Shown here: positions 47,297 through 56,442 of the stretch, one piece after another | How the letters are laid out: each line of letters begins with the position of its first letter | How positions within the stretch are numbered: position 1 is the stretch's first letter | NCBI GenBank assembly: GCA_050485385.1 | Contig: JBJHBG010000002.1 | Coordinates: 19,496 to 83,495, forward strand | Direction: 5' to 3' | Origin: RECO01 sp050485385 | GTDB lineage: Bacteria; Pseudomonadota; Alphaproteobacteria; Geminicoccales; Geminicoccaceae | Length of the DNA stretch: 64,000 bases | Made by a program: the position numbers and the translations under genes | The notes under the pieces: model-generated | Databases searched by the model: none | What the model was told of the DNA's origin: nothing | Seen by the model: only the letters and a program-made list of their open reading frames with translations

Positions 47297-47923
47297 TCAG
47301 TGCGCGAAGAGGTCGACCTCCGGCCAGCCGAGCAGGTCGAGCTCCGCGCGCGTCGGCAGAAAGCCGAAGCAGGCAGCCGCCAGCTCACCGCGACCCTCGC
47401 GCGCCAGCATCACGTCGAGCCGGGCCTTGAGCGCGTGCAGGTGGAGGACGTCGCTGGCCGCGTAAAGCCGCTGCGCGTCGCTCAGTTCCACGGCCCCCCA
47501 GTCCGAACTCTGCTGCTGTTTCTGCAGGTCGATTCCCAACAATTCCTTACACAGATCCCGGAGACCGTGCCGATCGGTGTAGGTGCGCACCAGCTTGGAG
47601 GCGATCTTGGTGCAGTAGATCGGCGCCGCGCGGACGCCGAGGGCATGACGCAGCAGGGCCACGTCGAAGCGGGCGAAGTGAAACAGCTTCAATACGGCCG
47701 GATCGGCGAGCATGGCCGCGAGGCGGGGGGCTTCACGCTGCCCCTTGGCGATCTGCACCAAATGACAGATGCCGTCGCCCGCCGAGAGCTGGACCAGACA
47801 CAGCCGGTCCCGCCCCGGCAGCAGGCCCATCGCCTCGGTATCGACCGCGACCGCGGGTCCGAGGGCCAGACCGTCGGGAAGGTCGCCTCGATGCAGATGG
47901 ACGGCGGCGAGAGGATCGGACAA
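47297..47923 (-). CDS. rnd: Ribonuclease D, short form
   Basis: 3'-5' exoribonuclease of 208 residues with DEDD motifs: Asp/Glu in AVAVDTEAMGLLPGRD, Asp in LFHFARFDVALLRHAL, and Tyr/Asp in LYAASDVLHLHALK. It has only the exonuclease domain; the HRDC domains of E. coli RNase D are absent, as is common in alphaproteobacteria. The tRNA-Leu gene ends 23 bp upstream on the same strand. RNase D trims tRNA 3' ends, so the neighbourhood is apt, though it may be chance. 152 bp separate its end from the kdsD start. Confidence 0.9.
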   Translation of the reverse strand: MSDPLAAVHLHRGDLPDGLALGPAVAVDTEAMGLLPGRDRLCLVQLSAGDGICHLVQIAKGQREAPRLAAMLADPAVLKLFHFARFDVALLRHALGVRAAPIYCTKIASKLVRTYTDRHGLRDLCKELLGIDLQKQQQSSDWGAVELSDAQRLYAASDVLHLHALKARLDVMLAREGRGELAAACFGFLPTRAELDLLGWPEVDLFAH

Positions 47924-47945
47924 GGGCCTACGGGCGCTGCGTGAG

Positions 47946-48032
47946 TGGTGCCCAGGAGAGGACTCGAACCTCCACCCCGTTGCCAGGACAGGTACCTGAA
48001 ACCTGCGCGTCTACCAATTCCGCCACCTGGGC
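47946..48032 (-). tRNA. tRNA-Leu (anticodon CAG)
   Basis: A full cloverleaf on the minus strand. Acceptor stem GCCCAGG pairs with CCTGGGC; the D arm contains GGCGGAATTGGTAGACGC, the long-variable-arm class. The anticodon stem CAGGT/ACCTG encloses loop TTCAGGT, giving anticodon CAG (reads CUG). The T arm has GGTTCGAGTCC. The discriminator base is A and the CCA end is encoded (47946-47948). Length 87 nt. Confidence 0.97.
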
Positions 48033-48046
48033 GCCGCGGATGACGG

Positions 48047-48075
48047 CGTGTAGGCGCGGCGATGGATCACGTCAA
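48047..48075 (-). promoter_or_regulatory. Sigma-70-type promoter of tRNA-Leu
   Basis: On the minus strand: TTGACG (48075-48070), exactly 17 bp, then TACACG (48052-48047), and 14 bp to the first base of the tRNA. The -35 box matches consensus in five of six positions, the -10 in three of six, which is common in GC-rich alphaproteobacteria. Confidence 0.6.
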
Positions 48076-48174
48076 GGCCCGAGCGGCGGATGATGGCCCG
48101 GTCGGCCCAAGGGACGGTTCCAGCATTCCGGAAAACGCTCTAAACGAGGGCGCACCCAACGAGCGAGGACTTGC

Positions 48175-49113
48175 ATGCGCAACCAGGTGGTCACCGTGTT
48201 CGGCGGCTCGGGCTTTCTCGGTCGCTACGTCGTGCGCCGGCTAGCGGCCGAGGGCGCGCGGGTGCGCGTGGTCTGCCGCCGGCCGCAACTGGCGATGCAC
48301 ATGAAGCCCATGGGCGAGGTCGGACAGATCACGCTGGAGCGCGCCGATCTCGCCGGCGGTGCGGCGGTCGACCGCTTGGTCGCGGGGTCCAGCCACGTCG
48401 TCAACCTGATCGGCATCCTGTTCGAGTGGGGCGGGCAGAAGTTCGAGGTGTTGCAGGCCGAAGTTCCCGGCCGCATCGCCCGCGCGGCCAAGGCGGCGGG
48501 GGCCGAACGCCTGGTCCACGTCTCCGCCATCGGCGCCGACGCCGCGAGCGGCGCCGCCTACGCCCGCACCAAGGCGGCCGGCGAGCAAGCCGTCCGCGAA
48601 GGCTTCCCCGAGGCGACCATCCTACGGCCGAGCGTCGTGTTCGGGCCCGAGGACGACTTCTTCAACCGCTTCGCTCAGATGGCCGGAATCAGCCCGTTCC
48701 TGCCGCTGATCGACGGCGGCACCACGCGCTTCCAGCCGGTCTACGTCGACGACGTCGCCCGCGCGGTGATGGTGGCGCTGACCGAGCCGGGGCACCAGGG
48801 CCGCACCTACGAACTGGGCGGCCCCAACGTCTACAGCTTCAAGGAGCTGTTGGAGTACCTGCTGCACGAGTTGAACCGCAAGCGGCTGCTCCTGCCCCTG
48901 CCCTCGCGGATCGCCCGCTGGCAGGCCCGCTTCATGGAGTATCTGCCGAAGCCGCCGCTGACCCGCGACCAAGTCGAGCTGTTGAAGCACGACAACGTGG
49001 TCGCGAACGGCGCCCTGACGCTGGCCGATCTCGGCGTCGAGGCGACGCCGCTGGAGGTGGTCGTCCCCGGCTACGTCCAGCGCTACGCACGGCCGAGGAC
49101 GCGCCGGGTCTGA
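48175..49113 (+). CDS. Complex I NDUFA9-like NAD(P)H-binding protein
   Basis: A 312-residue member of the atypical short-chain dehydrogenase group that includes the mitochondrial complex I subunit NDUFA9. Nucleotide site VTVFGGSGFLGRYVVRRLAA at residues about 5-24, then RVVCRRP (basic residues for the NADPH phosphate), RLVHVSAIGADAASGAAYAR and TILRPSVVFGPEDDF. It lacks a clear catalytic YxxxK; a tyrosine in AAYARTKAAGE stands near. The role is structural or protective in complex I. Start ATG 48175; convergent with uppP (4 bp between the stops). Confidence 0.9.
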   Translation: MRNQVVTVFGGSGFLGRYVVRRLAAEGARVRVVCRRPQLAMHMKPMGEVGQITLERADLAGGAAVDRLVAGSSHVVNLIGILFEWGGQKFEVLQAEVPGRIARAAKAAGAERLVHVSAIGADAASGAAYARTKAAGEQAVREGFPEATILRPSVVFGPEDDFFNRFAQMAGISPFLPLIDGGTTRFQPVYVDDVARAVMVALTEPGHQGRTYELGGPNVYSFKELLEYLLHELNRKRLLLPLPSRIARWQARFMEYLPKPPLTRDQVELLKHDNVVANGALTLADLGVEATPLEVVVPGYVQRYARPRTRRV

Positions 49114-49117
49114 CCCG

Positions 49118-49924
49118 TCAGCCGAAGTGGACGATGGCGAGCAAGACGACGCCCAGCCCGACGCGGTAGACCACGAACGGCGTGAAGCTCGCCCGCTTCA
49201 GCCAGCGCATCATCAAGACGATGGCCACGAACGCGGCGACGAACGCCAGCCCGGCACCGACAGCGGCGTCGCGCGTCATCGCCAATTCGCCCATTCGGTA
49301 GAGCTCGCGGCTCATCAGAGCACCGGCGGCGAGAATGGTGGGGATCGAGAGCAGCATCGAGAAACGCGCCGCCTCGGTGCGGTCGTAGCCGAGCCAGCGC
49401 GCGGCGGTCATGGTGATGCCGGCGCGGCTGGTGCCGGGGATCAGCGCCAGGATCTGGGCCGAGCCGATGAGCAGCGCGCCGCCGATGCCCATGCGGGCGA
49501 GGTCACGGTCGGCGCGGCAGCGCTGATCGACGGCGTAGAGCAAGAGGCCGCCGAGGATCATCGCCCAGGCGATGACGTCCATCCGGCGCAGGCCCTCGGT
49601 GCCGATCAGGCTGAGGGCGAGGCCCGCCGCCACCACCGGCAGCGTTGCCACGACCACGAGCACGATCATCCGCCGCGCCGGCTCGGCCATCAGGCCCGGC
49701 CCGCGCCAGTCGACCGCCGCTTTCGTCATGGCCGCCATGTCGCGCCAGAGATAGGCGACGACCGCGCCGAGCGACCCGACGTGGACGGCCACGTCCATCA
49801 ACAGCCCCTGATCGGGCCAGTCGGTGAGCAGCGGGACCAGCACCAGATGGCCCGACGAGCTGATCGGCAGGAATTCGGTGATGCCCTGAACGACGGCCAG
49901 AACGACGAGTTGGAGGGTGTCCAT
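49118..49924 (-). CDS. uppP: Undecaprenyl-diphosphatase
   Basis: Inner-membrane phosphatase (BacA/UppP), 268 residues, recycles the undecaprenyl carrier of cell-wall synthesis and gives bacitracin tolerance. GITEFLPISSSGHLVLVPLL near residue 14 and LIPGTSRAGITMTAARWLGY near 160 are the two catalytic signatures. About eight hydrophobic segments. ATG at 49924 with GGAG upstream. It is divergent from gltD, with 237 bp between. Confidence 0.95.
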   Translation of the reverse strand: MDTLQLVVLAVVQGITEFLPISSSGHLVLVPLLTDWPDQGLLMDVAVHVGSLGAVVAYLWRDMAAMTKAAVDWRGPGLMAEPARRMIVLVVVATLPVVAAGLALSLIGTEGLRRMDVIAWAMILGGLLLYAVDQRCRADRDLARMGIGGALLIGSAQILALIPGTSRAGITMTAARWLGYDRTEAARFSMLLSIPTILAAGALMSRELYRMGELAMTRDAAVGAGLAFVAAFVAIVLMMRWLKRASFTPFVVYRVGLGVVLLAIVHFG

Positions 49925-50012
49925 GGAGGCTCCGGAACGAGGCGGTACGCGAGGCGGCTGGCTAATGACGGCTCAGCAAGTCCCAACTCGGGACGATCGG
50001 TCGCGGCAACGC

Positions 50013-50041
50013 TGGACGGCGGTGCGGCGCGCCGCTATATA
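50013..50041 (+). promoter_or_regulatory. Candidate sigma-70 promoter of gltD-gltB
   Basis: TGGACG (50013-50018), 17 bp, TATATA (50036-50041): four matches of six in each box. The AT-rich -10 stands out in a very GC-rich region. The transcript would start near 50048 and leave a leader of about 115 nt before gltD. Confidence 0.5.
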
Positions 50042-50161
50042 GCCGCATCACGACCGAACGGGTAGCGAGCGCGCCGCCGACGAACGGGCGGCGGCATCCT
50101 GCCCTCGCCTCGCGGCATCGCCAGCCTCCCTCGCTCGCCATCGGATTGTTGGGAGACCGCC

Positions 50162-51625
50162 ATGGCCTCGAAAATGATGCAGTTCGTCTCCACCCCGCAG
50201 GCCACGCCGACGAAACGCGCGGCGGACGCGCGGCGGTCGGACTTCGACGAGATCTACGGCCGCTATTCCAAGGTCGGCGCCGAGGCGCAGGCGGCACGCT
50301 GCGAGCAGTGCGGCGTGCCCTTCTGCCAGGTGCATTGCCCCTTGCACAACAACATCCCCGACTGGCTGAAGCTGACCGCCGAGGACCGGCTGGAGGAGGC
50401 CTACGAGGTCGCCTCCGCGACCAACAACTTCCCCGAGATCTGCGGCCGCATCTGCCCCCAGGACCGGCTCTGCGAGGGCAACTGCGTGATCGAGCAGTCC
50501 GGCCATGGGACCGTTACGATCGGCGCCGTCGAGAAGCACATCACCGACACCGCCTTCGACATGGGCTGGATCGAGCCGACCCGGCCGAGCGTCGAGCGCA
50601 CCGAGACCGTCGGCATCGTCGGCGCCGGACCGGCCGGCCTCGCCTGCGCCGACCAACTCCGGAAGAAGGGCTACCAAGTCACCGTCTACGACCGCTACGA
50701 CCGCATCGGCGGGCTGATGATCTACGGTATCCCCGGCTTCAAGCTGGAAAAGCCCATCGTCGAGCGCCGCGCCGACCTGCTGGCGGCCGGCGGCGTGCGC
50801 TTCGTGCTGAACTGCGCCATCGGCAGCGACGTGTCCTTTCAGGAGCTGCGCCGGCGGCACGATGCGGTGTTCGTCGGCACCGGCGTCTACCGGGCTCGCG
50901 CCATCCAATGCCCGGGCGTCGGGCTCGACGGGGTGGTCAAGGCACTCGACTACCTGACCGCGTCCAACCGCAAGGGCCTCGGCGACGAGGTACCGGCCTT
51001 CGACGACGGCACCCTGAATGCCAAGGACAAGCACGTCGTCGTCATCGGCGGCGGCGACACCGCGATGGACTGCGTGCGCACGGCCGTCCGCCAGGGTGCC
51101 AAGTCGGTGAAGTGCCTCTACCGCCGCGACGAGGCCAACATGCCGGGCTCGGTGCGCGAGGTCGCCAATGCCAAGGAGGAGGGCGTCGAGTTCGTTTGGC
51201 TGTCGGCGCCCGAGGCCTTCCTCGGCGACGACCACGTCCGGGCGGTCAGGGCCTTGCGCATGCGGCTCGGCGCGCCCGACGCGACCGGCCGGCAAGGCCC
51301 TGAGCCCGTGCCCGGCTCGTCCTTCCAGCTCGAGGCCGACCTCGTGATCGAGGCGCTCGGCTTCGATCCCGAGGACCTCGTCGGCCTGTTCGACGAGAAG
51401 GCTTTGCCGGTCACCCGCTGGGGCACGATCAAGGTCGATTGGACGACCATGATGACGGAGCTGGAGGGGGTGTTCGCGGGTGGCGACATCGTCCGCGGCG
51501 CCTCGCTCGTCGTCTGGGGCGTGCGCGACGGTCGTGACGCCGCAGCCGGCATCCACAACTACGTCCAAAGCCGCAGCGAGGCGACGACGGACGCGGCTCC
51601 CGCCGCCTTGCAACTCGCCTCCTGA
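50162..51625 (+). CDS. gltD: Glutamate synthase small (beta) subunit
   Basis: NADPH-oxidising flavoprotein subunit, 487 residues, feeds electrons to GltB. N-terminal iron-sulfur domain with Cys47, 50, 55, 59 (CEQCGVPFCQVHC) and Cys94, 98, 104, 108 (CGRICPQDRLCEGNC). FAD site GIVGAGPAGLACADQLRKKG; NADPH site VVVIGGGDTAMDCVRTA. Ends with the usual FAD segment VFAGGDIVRGASLVVWGVRD. ATG at 50162 with GGGAG upstream. It precedes gltB, the reverse of the order in E. coli, and its stop is joined to a possible gltB start as TGATG. Confidence 0.95.
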   Translation: MASKMMQFVSTPQATPTKRAADARRSDFDEIYGRYSKVGAEAQAARCEQCGVPFCQVHCPLHNNIPDWLKLTAEDRLEEAYEVASATNNFPEICGRICPQDRLCEGNCVIEQSGHGTVTIGAVEKHITDTAFDMGWIEPTRPSVERTETVGIVGAGPAGLACADQLRKKGYQVTVYDRYDRIGGLMIYGIPGFKLEKPIVERRADLLAAGGVRFVLNCAIGSDVSFQELRRRHDAVFVGTGVYRARAIQCPGVGLDGVVKALDYLTASNRKGLGDEVPAFDDGTLNAKDKHVVVIGGGDTAMDCVRTAVRQGAKSVKCLYRRDEANMPGSVREVANAKEEGVEFVWLSAPEAFLGDDHVRAVRALRMRLGAPDATGRQGPEPVPGSSFQLEADLVIEALGFDPEDLVGLFDEKALPVTRWGTIKVDWTTMMTELEGVFAGGDIVRGASLVVWGVRDGRDAAAGIHNYVQSRSEATTDAAPAALQLAS

Positions 51626-51651
51626 TGGCCAGGCACCCGAGGACCACGACC

Positions 51652-54600
51652 ATGACCGAACGCCTCGACGTCGCCGCCTACGCGGCCAACGCCCGCCATC
51701 TCGCCGAGCATGGCATGTACGACCCACGGGACGAGCGCGACGCCTGCGGCGTCGGGCTCGTCGCCTCCATCGACGGCACGCCCCGGCGGGACGTCGTCGT
51801 CTTGGCGATCGAAGCCTTGAAGAACGTCTGGCACCGCGGCGCGGTCGACGCGGACGGCAAGACCGGCGACGGCGCCGGCATCCACATCGCCATCCCGCAG
51901 GACTTCTTCCGCGCCCAGCTCAAGGGCACCAAGGCCGCCACCGGGCCGATGGGCGTCGGCATGGTGTTCCTGCCGCGCACCGACTTCGCCGCCCAGGAGG
52001 TGTGCCGGACCATCGTCGAGACCGAGGTGCTCAACTTCGGCTATACGATCCTCGGCTGGCGCCAAGTGCCGGTCGACATGTCGGTGATCGGCGACAAGGC
52101 GATCGCCACCCGGCCCGAGATCGAGCAGATCATGATCGGCAATCCCAAGGGCGCCGATGCCGAGACCTTCGAGCGTGAGCTGTTCGTCATCCGGCGCCGC
52201 ATCGAGAAGCGCGTGCTGATCGAGAACGTGAAGGCGTTCTACATCTGCTCGTTGAGCTGCCGCTCGGTGATCTACAAGGGCCTGTTCCTGGCGGAACAAC
52301 TGTCGACGTTCTACCCTGACCTGTTGAACGAGCACTTCGTCTCGAACTACGCGGTCTTCCATCAGCGCTACTCGACCAATACCTGGCCGACCTGGCACTT
52401 GGCGCAGCCGTTCCGGACGCTCGCGCACAACGGCGAGATCAATACCGTTCGCGGCAACACCAACTGGATGGCAAGCCACGAGACGCGGATGGAGAGCCCG
52501 GCCTTCGGTGCCTGGAACGAGGACGTGAAGCCCCTGATCCAGAAGGGCTCGTCCGACAGCGCCGCGCTCGACGCGGTGGTCGAGGCCCTGGTCCGCGCCG
52601 GCCGCGCCCTGCCGCTCGTCAAGACCATGCTGATCCCGCCGGCGTGGTCGAACAAGATCGCCATGCCGGACGCGCATCGCGACCTCTTCAACTACTGCAA
52701 CTGCGTGATCGAGCCGTGGGACGGTCCGGCGGCGGTGGTCGCCACCGACGGCCGCTGGGTGGTCGCCGGCATGGACCGGAACGGTCTCCGGCCGCTCCGC
52801 TACGCCCGCACCGCCGACGGCCTCCTCGTCGCCGGCTCGGAGACGGGCATGGTGCCGCTGGCCGAGGCCAACATCGTCGAGAAGGGAAGGGTCGGGCCGG
52901 GCGAGTGTCTGGGGGTCGACCTCACCACCGGCACCTTCTATCGCGACACGGCCCTGAAGGACCACCTGGCAGCGCAGAAGCCCTATTCGCACTGGGTCGA
53001 GAACATCACCCACTTGGAGACGCTGGCGGCCGAGACGCCGACGGTCGACGTCGCCATGGCGAAGGACGAGCTGCGGCGCCGGCAGAAGCTCTACGGCTGG
53101 ACGGTCGAGGACCTGGAGCTGATCCTGGCACCCATGGTGGCCGACGCCAAGGAGGCCGTGGGCTCCATGGGCGACGACACGCCCTTGGCGGTGCTGTCCG
53201 ACAAGTACCGTGGACTGCACCACTTCTTCCGCCAGCAGTTCAGCCAGGTCACCAACCCGCCGATCGATCCGTTGCGGGAATGGCGGGTGATGAGCATCAA
53301 GACCCGCTTCGGCAATCTCGGCAACGTCTACGACGAAACGCCGGAGCAGACGGCGATCCTCCAGCTCGAGACACCGCTCCTGACATCGACGGAGATGGAA
53401 GCACTCAAGGGTTATTTCGGCGACCGGATCGTCTCGATCGATTGCACCTTCCCGATCGGCGCCGGCGACGACGTGCTCAGGCGCGAGCTGGAGCGGGTGC
53501 GGCGCGAGGCGGAGGACGCCGTGCGCGGCGGCTGCGAGGACCTGATCCTCACCGACGAGCGGGTCGGCCCCGAGCGCGCGCCGATGCCGATGATCCTCGC
53601 GACCGGCGCGGTCCACAGCCACCTCGTCCGCCAGGGGCTCCGGAGCTTCAGCTCGATCACCGTGCGCTCGGGCGAGTGCCTGGACGTGCACTACGTGGCG
53701 GTGCTGATCGGCGTGGGTGCGACGGCGCTCAATCCCTATCTGGCCGAGGCGAGCATCGCCGACCGCCACGCCAAGGGTCTCTTTCCCGGCCTCACCCTCG
53801 ACGACTGCCTGGAGCGCTACAAGGAGGCGGTCGGCCAGGGGCTGTTGAAGATCCTGTCGAAGATGGGCATCTCGATCATCAGCTCCTATCGCGGCGGCTA
53901 CAACTTCGAGGCGGTGGGCCTGTCGCGCTCGCTCTGCGCCGAGTATTTCCCGGGCCTGACCACCCGCATCTCCGGTATCGGCCTGAAGGGGCTCACCAAC
54001 CGGGTCTTGAAGCAGCACGAGCTTGCCTTCGACGACGAGGCAGCCATCTCCATCGGCGGCTTCTACCGCTACCGGAAGGGCGGCGAACACCACGCGCTGC
54101 AAGCCCAGGCGATCCATCAACTCCAAGGTGCGGTGGCATCCAATTCCTACGCCGCCTACCGCAAGTACGCGGAGATGATCTACGGCCAGGATCCGGTCTC
54201 GATCCGCGACCTCCTCGACTTCGACCGGCCGGAGCAGGCGATCCCGCTCGACCGGGTGGAGAGCATCACCGAGATCAGAAAGCGCTTCGTCACGCCCGGC
54301 ATGTCCTTGGGCGCCCTCGGCCCCGAGGCGCACGAGACCCTCTCCATCGCCATGAACCGCATCGGGGCCAAGGCCGACAGCGGCGAGGGCGGCGAGGGCA
54401 AGGACCGCTTCACCCCGCGCCCCAACGGCGACAACGCCAACTCGGTGATCAAGCAGGTGGCCTCGGGCCGGTTCGGCGTCACCGCCGAATATCTGAACGC
54501 CTGCAAGGAGATCGAGATCAAGGTTGCCCAGGGTGCCAAGCCCGGCGAGGGCGGCCAGCTTCCCGGCTTCAAGGTCACCGTCGAGATCGCCAAGCTCCGG

Positions 54601-56187
54601 CTCTCGACACCTGGCGTGATGCTGATCTCGCCGCCGCCGCACCACGACATCTACTCGATCGAGGACCTCGCCCAGCTCATCTACGACCTGAAGCAGATCA
54701 ACCCCGACGCCAAGGTCTGCGTGAAGCTCGTGTCGGAGAGCGGCATCGGCACCATCGCCGCCGGTGTCGCCAAGGCCAAGGCCGACGTCATCCTCGTCTC
54801 GGGCCATGTCGGCGGCACCGGCGCCTCGCCGCAGACCTCGATCAAGTTCGCCGGCACGCCGTGGGAGATGGGCCTCAGCGAGGTCAACCAGCTGCTCACC
54901 CTGAACGACCTGCGCCACCGGGTGACGCTCAGGACCGACGGTGGCATCAAGACCGGCCGCGACGTGGTGATCGCGGCCCTGTTGGGCGCCGAGGAATACG
55001 GCGTCGGCACGGCCAGTCTGGTCGCCATGGGCTGCATCATGGTTCGCCAGTGCCACTCCAACACCTGCCCGGTCGGCGTCTGCACGCAGCGGCCGGATCT
55101 CCGCGAGCACTTCACCGGGACGCCCGAGAAGGTGGTGAACCTCTTCACCTTCATCGCCGAGGAGGTGCGCGAGATCCTGGCCTCGCTCGGGCTCCGCTCG
55201 CTCGACGAGGCGATCGGCCGGACGGATCTGTTGAAGCAGGTGAGCCGCGGCTCGGCCGACCTCGACGACCTCGACCTCAACCCGATCCTCGCCCAGGTCG
55301 ACAGCACCCAGCCGCGCTTTTGCACGCTGGAGGGGCGCAACCCCGTGCCCGACACCCTCGACGCGCAGATGGTGAAGGACGCGGCGCCGATGCTGGAGGA
55401 CGGCGAGAAGATGCAGCTCGCCTACAACGTCAGGAACGTCGACCGCGCCGTCGGCACCCGGCTCTCCGCCCACATCACGCGGCGCTACGGCCAGGACAAG
55501 CTGAAGCCCGGGCATCTCACCGTGCGCCTCAGGGGCTCGGCCGGCCAGTCGCTCGGCGCCTGGGCCGTGCAGGGGCTCAACATCGAGCTGTTCGGCGACG
55601 CCAACGACTATGTCGGCAAGGGTCTGTCCGGCGGCACCATCGCCATCCGCCCGCTCGTCTCATCGCCGATCGTGCCGCACGAGAACGTGATCATCGGCAA
55701 TACCTGCCTCTACGGCGCCACCGCCGGCAAGCTGTTCGCCGCCGGTCAGGCGGGCGAGCGCTTCGCCGTGCGCAACTCCGGCGCCGTCACCGTGGTGGAG
55801 GGCTGCGGCGACAACGGCTGCGAGTACATGACCGGCGGTACCGCCGTGATCCTCGGCCGCACGGGCGACAACTTCGCCGCCGGCATGTCGGGCGGCATGG
55901 CCTTCGTCTACGACCCCGAAAGCCGCCTTTGGGATCCGGTGCGCAACCAGTCGATCCGCGTCAACGAGGACATGGTGATCTGCCAGCGCATCGAGGTCGA
56001 CCACTACGCCAAGCTGTTGGAGGACCTGTTGACCGAGCACGTCGGCACGACCCAGTCGGCGCTGGCGACACGCATCCTCGCCGACTTCGACATGGAGCGG
56101 CAGTGGTTCTGGCAGATCGTGCCGAAGGAGATGCTCGACAAACTGGAGGTGCCGGTGACGGCGGAAACGGTCGCCCAAACGGCCTGA
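51652..56187 (+). CDS. gltB: Glutamate synthase large (alpha) subunit
   Basis: Large subunit of about 1511 residues that makes two glutamates from glutamine and 2-oxoglutarate. N-terminal glutamine amidotransferase with the catalytic Cys32 in DERDACGVGLVAS; cleavage before it would remove 31 residues. The central domain is followed by the FMN/2-oxoglutarate synthase domain (GGEGGEGKDRF; GHVGGTGASPQTSIKF) with the 3Fe-4S cysteines in CIMVRQCHSNTCPVGVC. The beta-helix domain at the end has repeats such as GNTCLYGATAGKLFAAGQAG. I chose the ATG at 51652, as in related proteins; the ATG at 51625 touching the gltD stop would add nine residues. Confidence 0.96.
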   Translation: MTERLDVAAYAANARHLAEHGMYDPRDERDACGVGLVASIDGTPRRDVVVLAIEALKNVWHRGAVDADGKTGDGAGIHIAIPQDFFRAQLKGTKAATGPMGVGMVFLPRTDFAAQEVCRTIVETEVLNFGYTILGWRQVPVDMSVIGDKAIATRPEIEQIMIGNPKGADAETFERELFVIRRRIEKRVLIENVKAFYICSLSCRSVIYKGLFLAEQLSTFYPDLLNEHFVSNYAVFHQRYSTNTWPTWHLAQPFRTLAHNGEINTVRGNTNWMASHETRMESPAFGAWNEDVKPLIQKGSSDSAALDAVVEALVRAGRALPLVKTMLIPPAWSNKIAMPDAHRDLFNYCNCVIEPWDGPAAVVATDGRWVVAGMDRNGLRPLRYARTADGLLVAGSETGMVPLAEANIVEKGRVGPGECLGVDLTTGTFYRDTALKDHLAAQKPYSHWVENITHLETLAAETPTVDVAMAKDELRRRQKLYGWTVEDLELILAPMVADAKEAVGSMGDDTPLAVLSDKYRGLHHFFRQQFSQVTNPPIDPLREWRVMSIKTRFGNLGNVYDETPEQTAILQLETPLLTSTEMEALKGYFGDRIVSIDCTFPIGAGDDVLRRELERVRREAEDAVRGGCEDLILTDERVGPERAPMPMILATGAVHSHLVRQGLRSFSSITVRSGECLDVHYVAVLIGVGATALNPYLAEASIADRHAKGLFPGLTLDDCLERYKEAVGQGLLKILSKMGISIISSYRGGYNFEAVGLSRSLCAEYFPGLTTRISGIGLKGLTNRVLKQHELAFDDEAAISIGGFYRYRKGGEHHALQAQAIHQLQGAVASNSYAAYRKYAEMIYGQDPVSIRDLLDFDRPEQAIPLDRVESITEIRKRFVTPGMSLGALGPEAHETLSIAMNRIGAKADSGEGGEGKDRFTPRPNGDNANSVIKQVASGRFGVTAEYLNACKEIEIKVAQGAKPGEGGQLPGFKVTVEIAKLRLSTPGVMLISPPPHHDIYSIEDLAQLIYDLKQINPDAKVCVKLVSESGIGTIAAGVAKAKADVILVSGHVGGTGASPQTSIKFAGTPWEMGLSEVNQLLTLNDLRHRVTLRTDGGIKTGRDVVIAALLGAEEYGVGTASLVAMGCIMVRQCHSNTCPVGVCTQRPDLREHFTGTPEKVVNLFTFIAEEVREILASLGLRSLDEAIGRTDLLKQVSRGSADLDDLDLNPILAQVDSTQPRFCTLEGRNPVPDTLDAQMVKDAAPMLEDGEKMQLAYNVRNVDRAVGTRLSAHITRRYGQDKLKPGHLTVRLRGSAGQSLGAWAVQGLNIELFGDANDYVGKGLSGGTIAIRPLVSSPIVPHENVIIGNTCLYGATAGKLFAAGQAGERFAVRNSGAVTVVEGCGDNGCEYMTGGTAVILGRTGDNFAAGMSGGMAFVYDPESRLWDPVRNQSIRVNEDMVICQRIEVDHYAKLLEDLLTEHVGTTQSALATRILADFDMERQWFWQIVPKEMLDKLEVPVTAETVAQTA

Positions 56188-56442
56188 CGAGCGCCGACAC
56201 CCTGCCCGACGCCGGCCGCCGCGCGGTCCCTGACCCGGCCACCGGAGGGTCCGCAGGCACGGTCGGCAACGTTGTGGGCCATGGCGGGGTGGTGCTGACC
56301 TTGCTCGACACCATCGGCGGCGTCGCGGTCCGTCACTTCGTGCCGCCGCCGCGCATGGCGACCATCGACCTCGCCCGAAGGCCCTCGTCGATGGCGCCGG
56401 TCGCCTGGAGGGACCGCTCGAGCGCCTTGCCGGCGACGGCCG

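Noticed and set aside
51559..55515. Minus-strand open frame of over 1300 codons opposite gltB
   Set aside because: Histidine/aspartate/valine-rich shadow typical of the antisense of a GC-rich gene; gltB on the plus strand has all catalytic motifs.
56188..56442. 255-bp gap between gltB and the hybrid kinase checked for a small gene
   Set aside because: Short open frames exist on both strands but none has a ribosome site or recognisable pattern; the two genes are convergent, so it is likely just a spacer. No clear terminator seen either.
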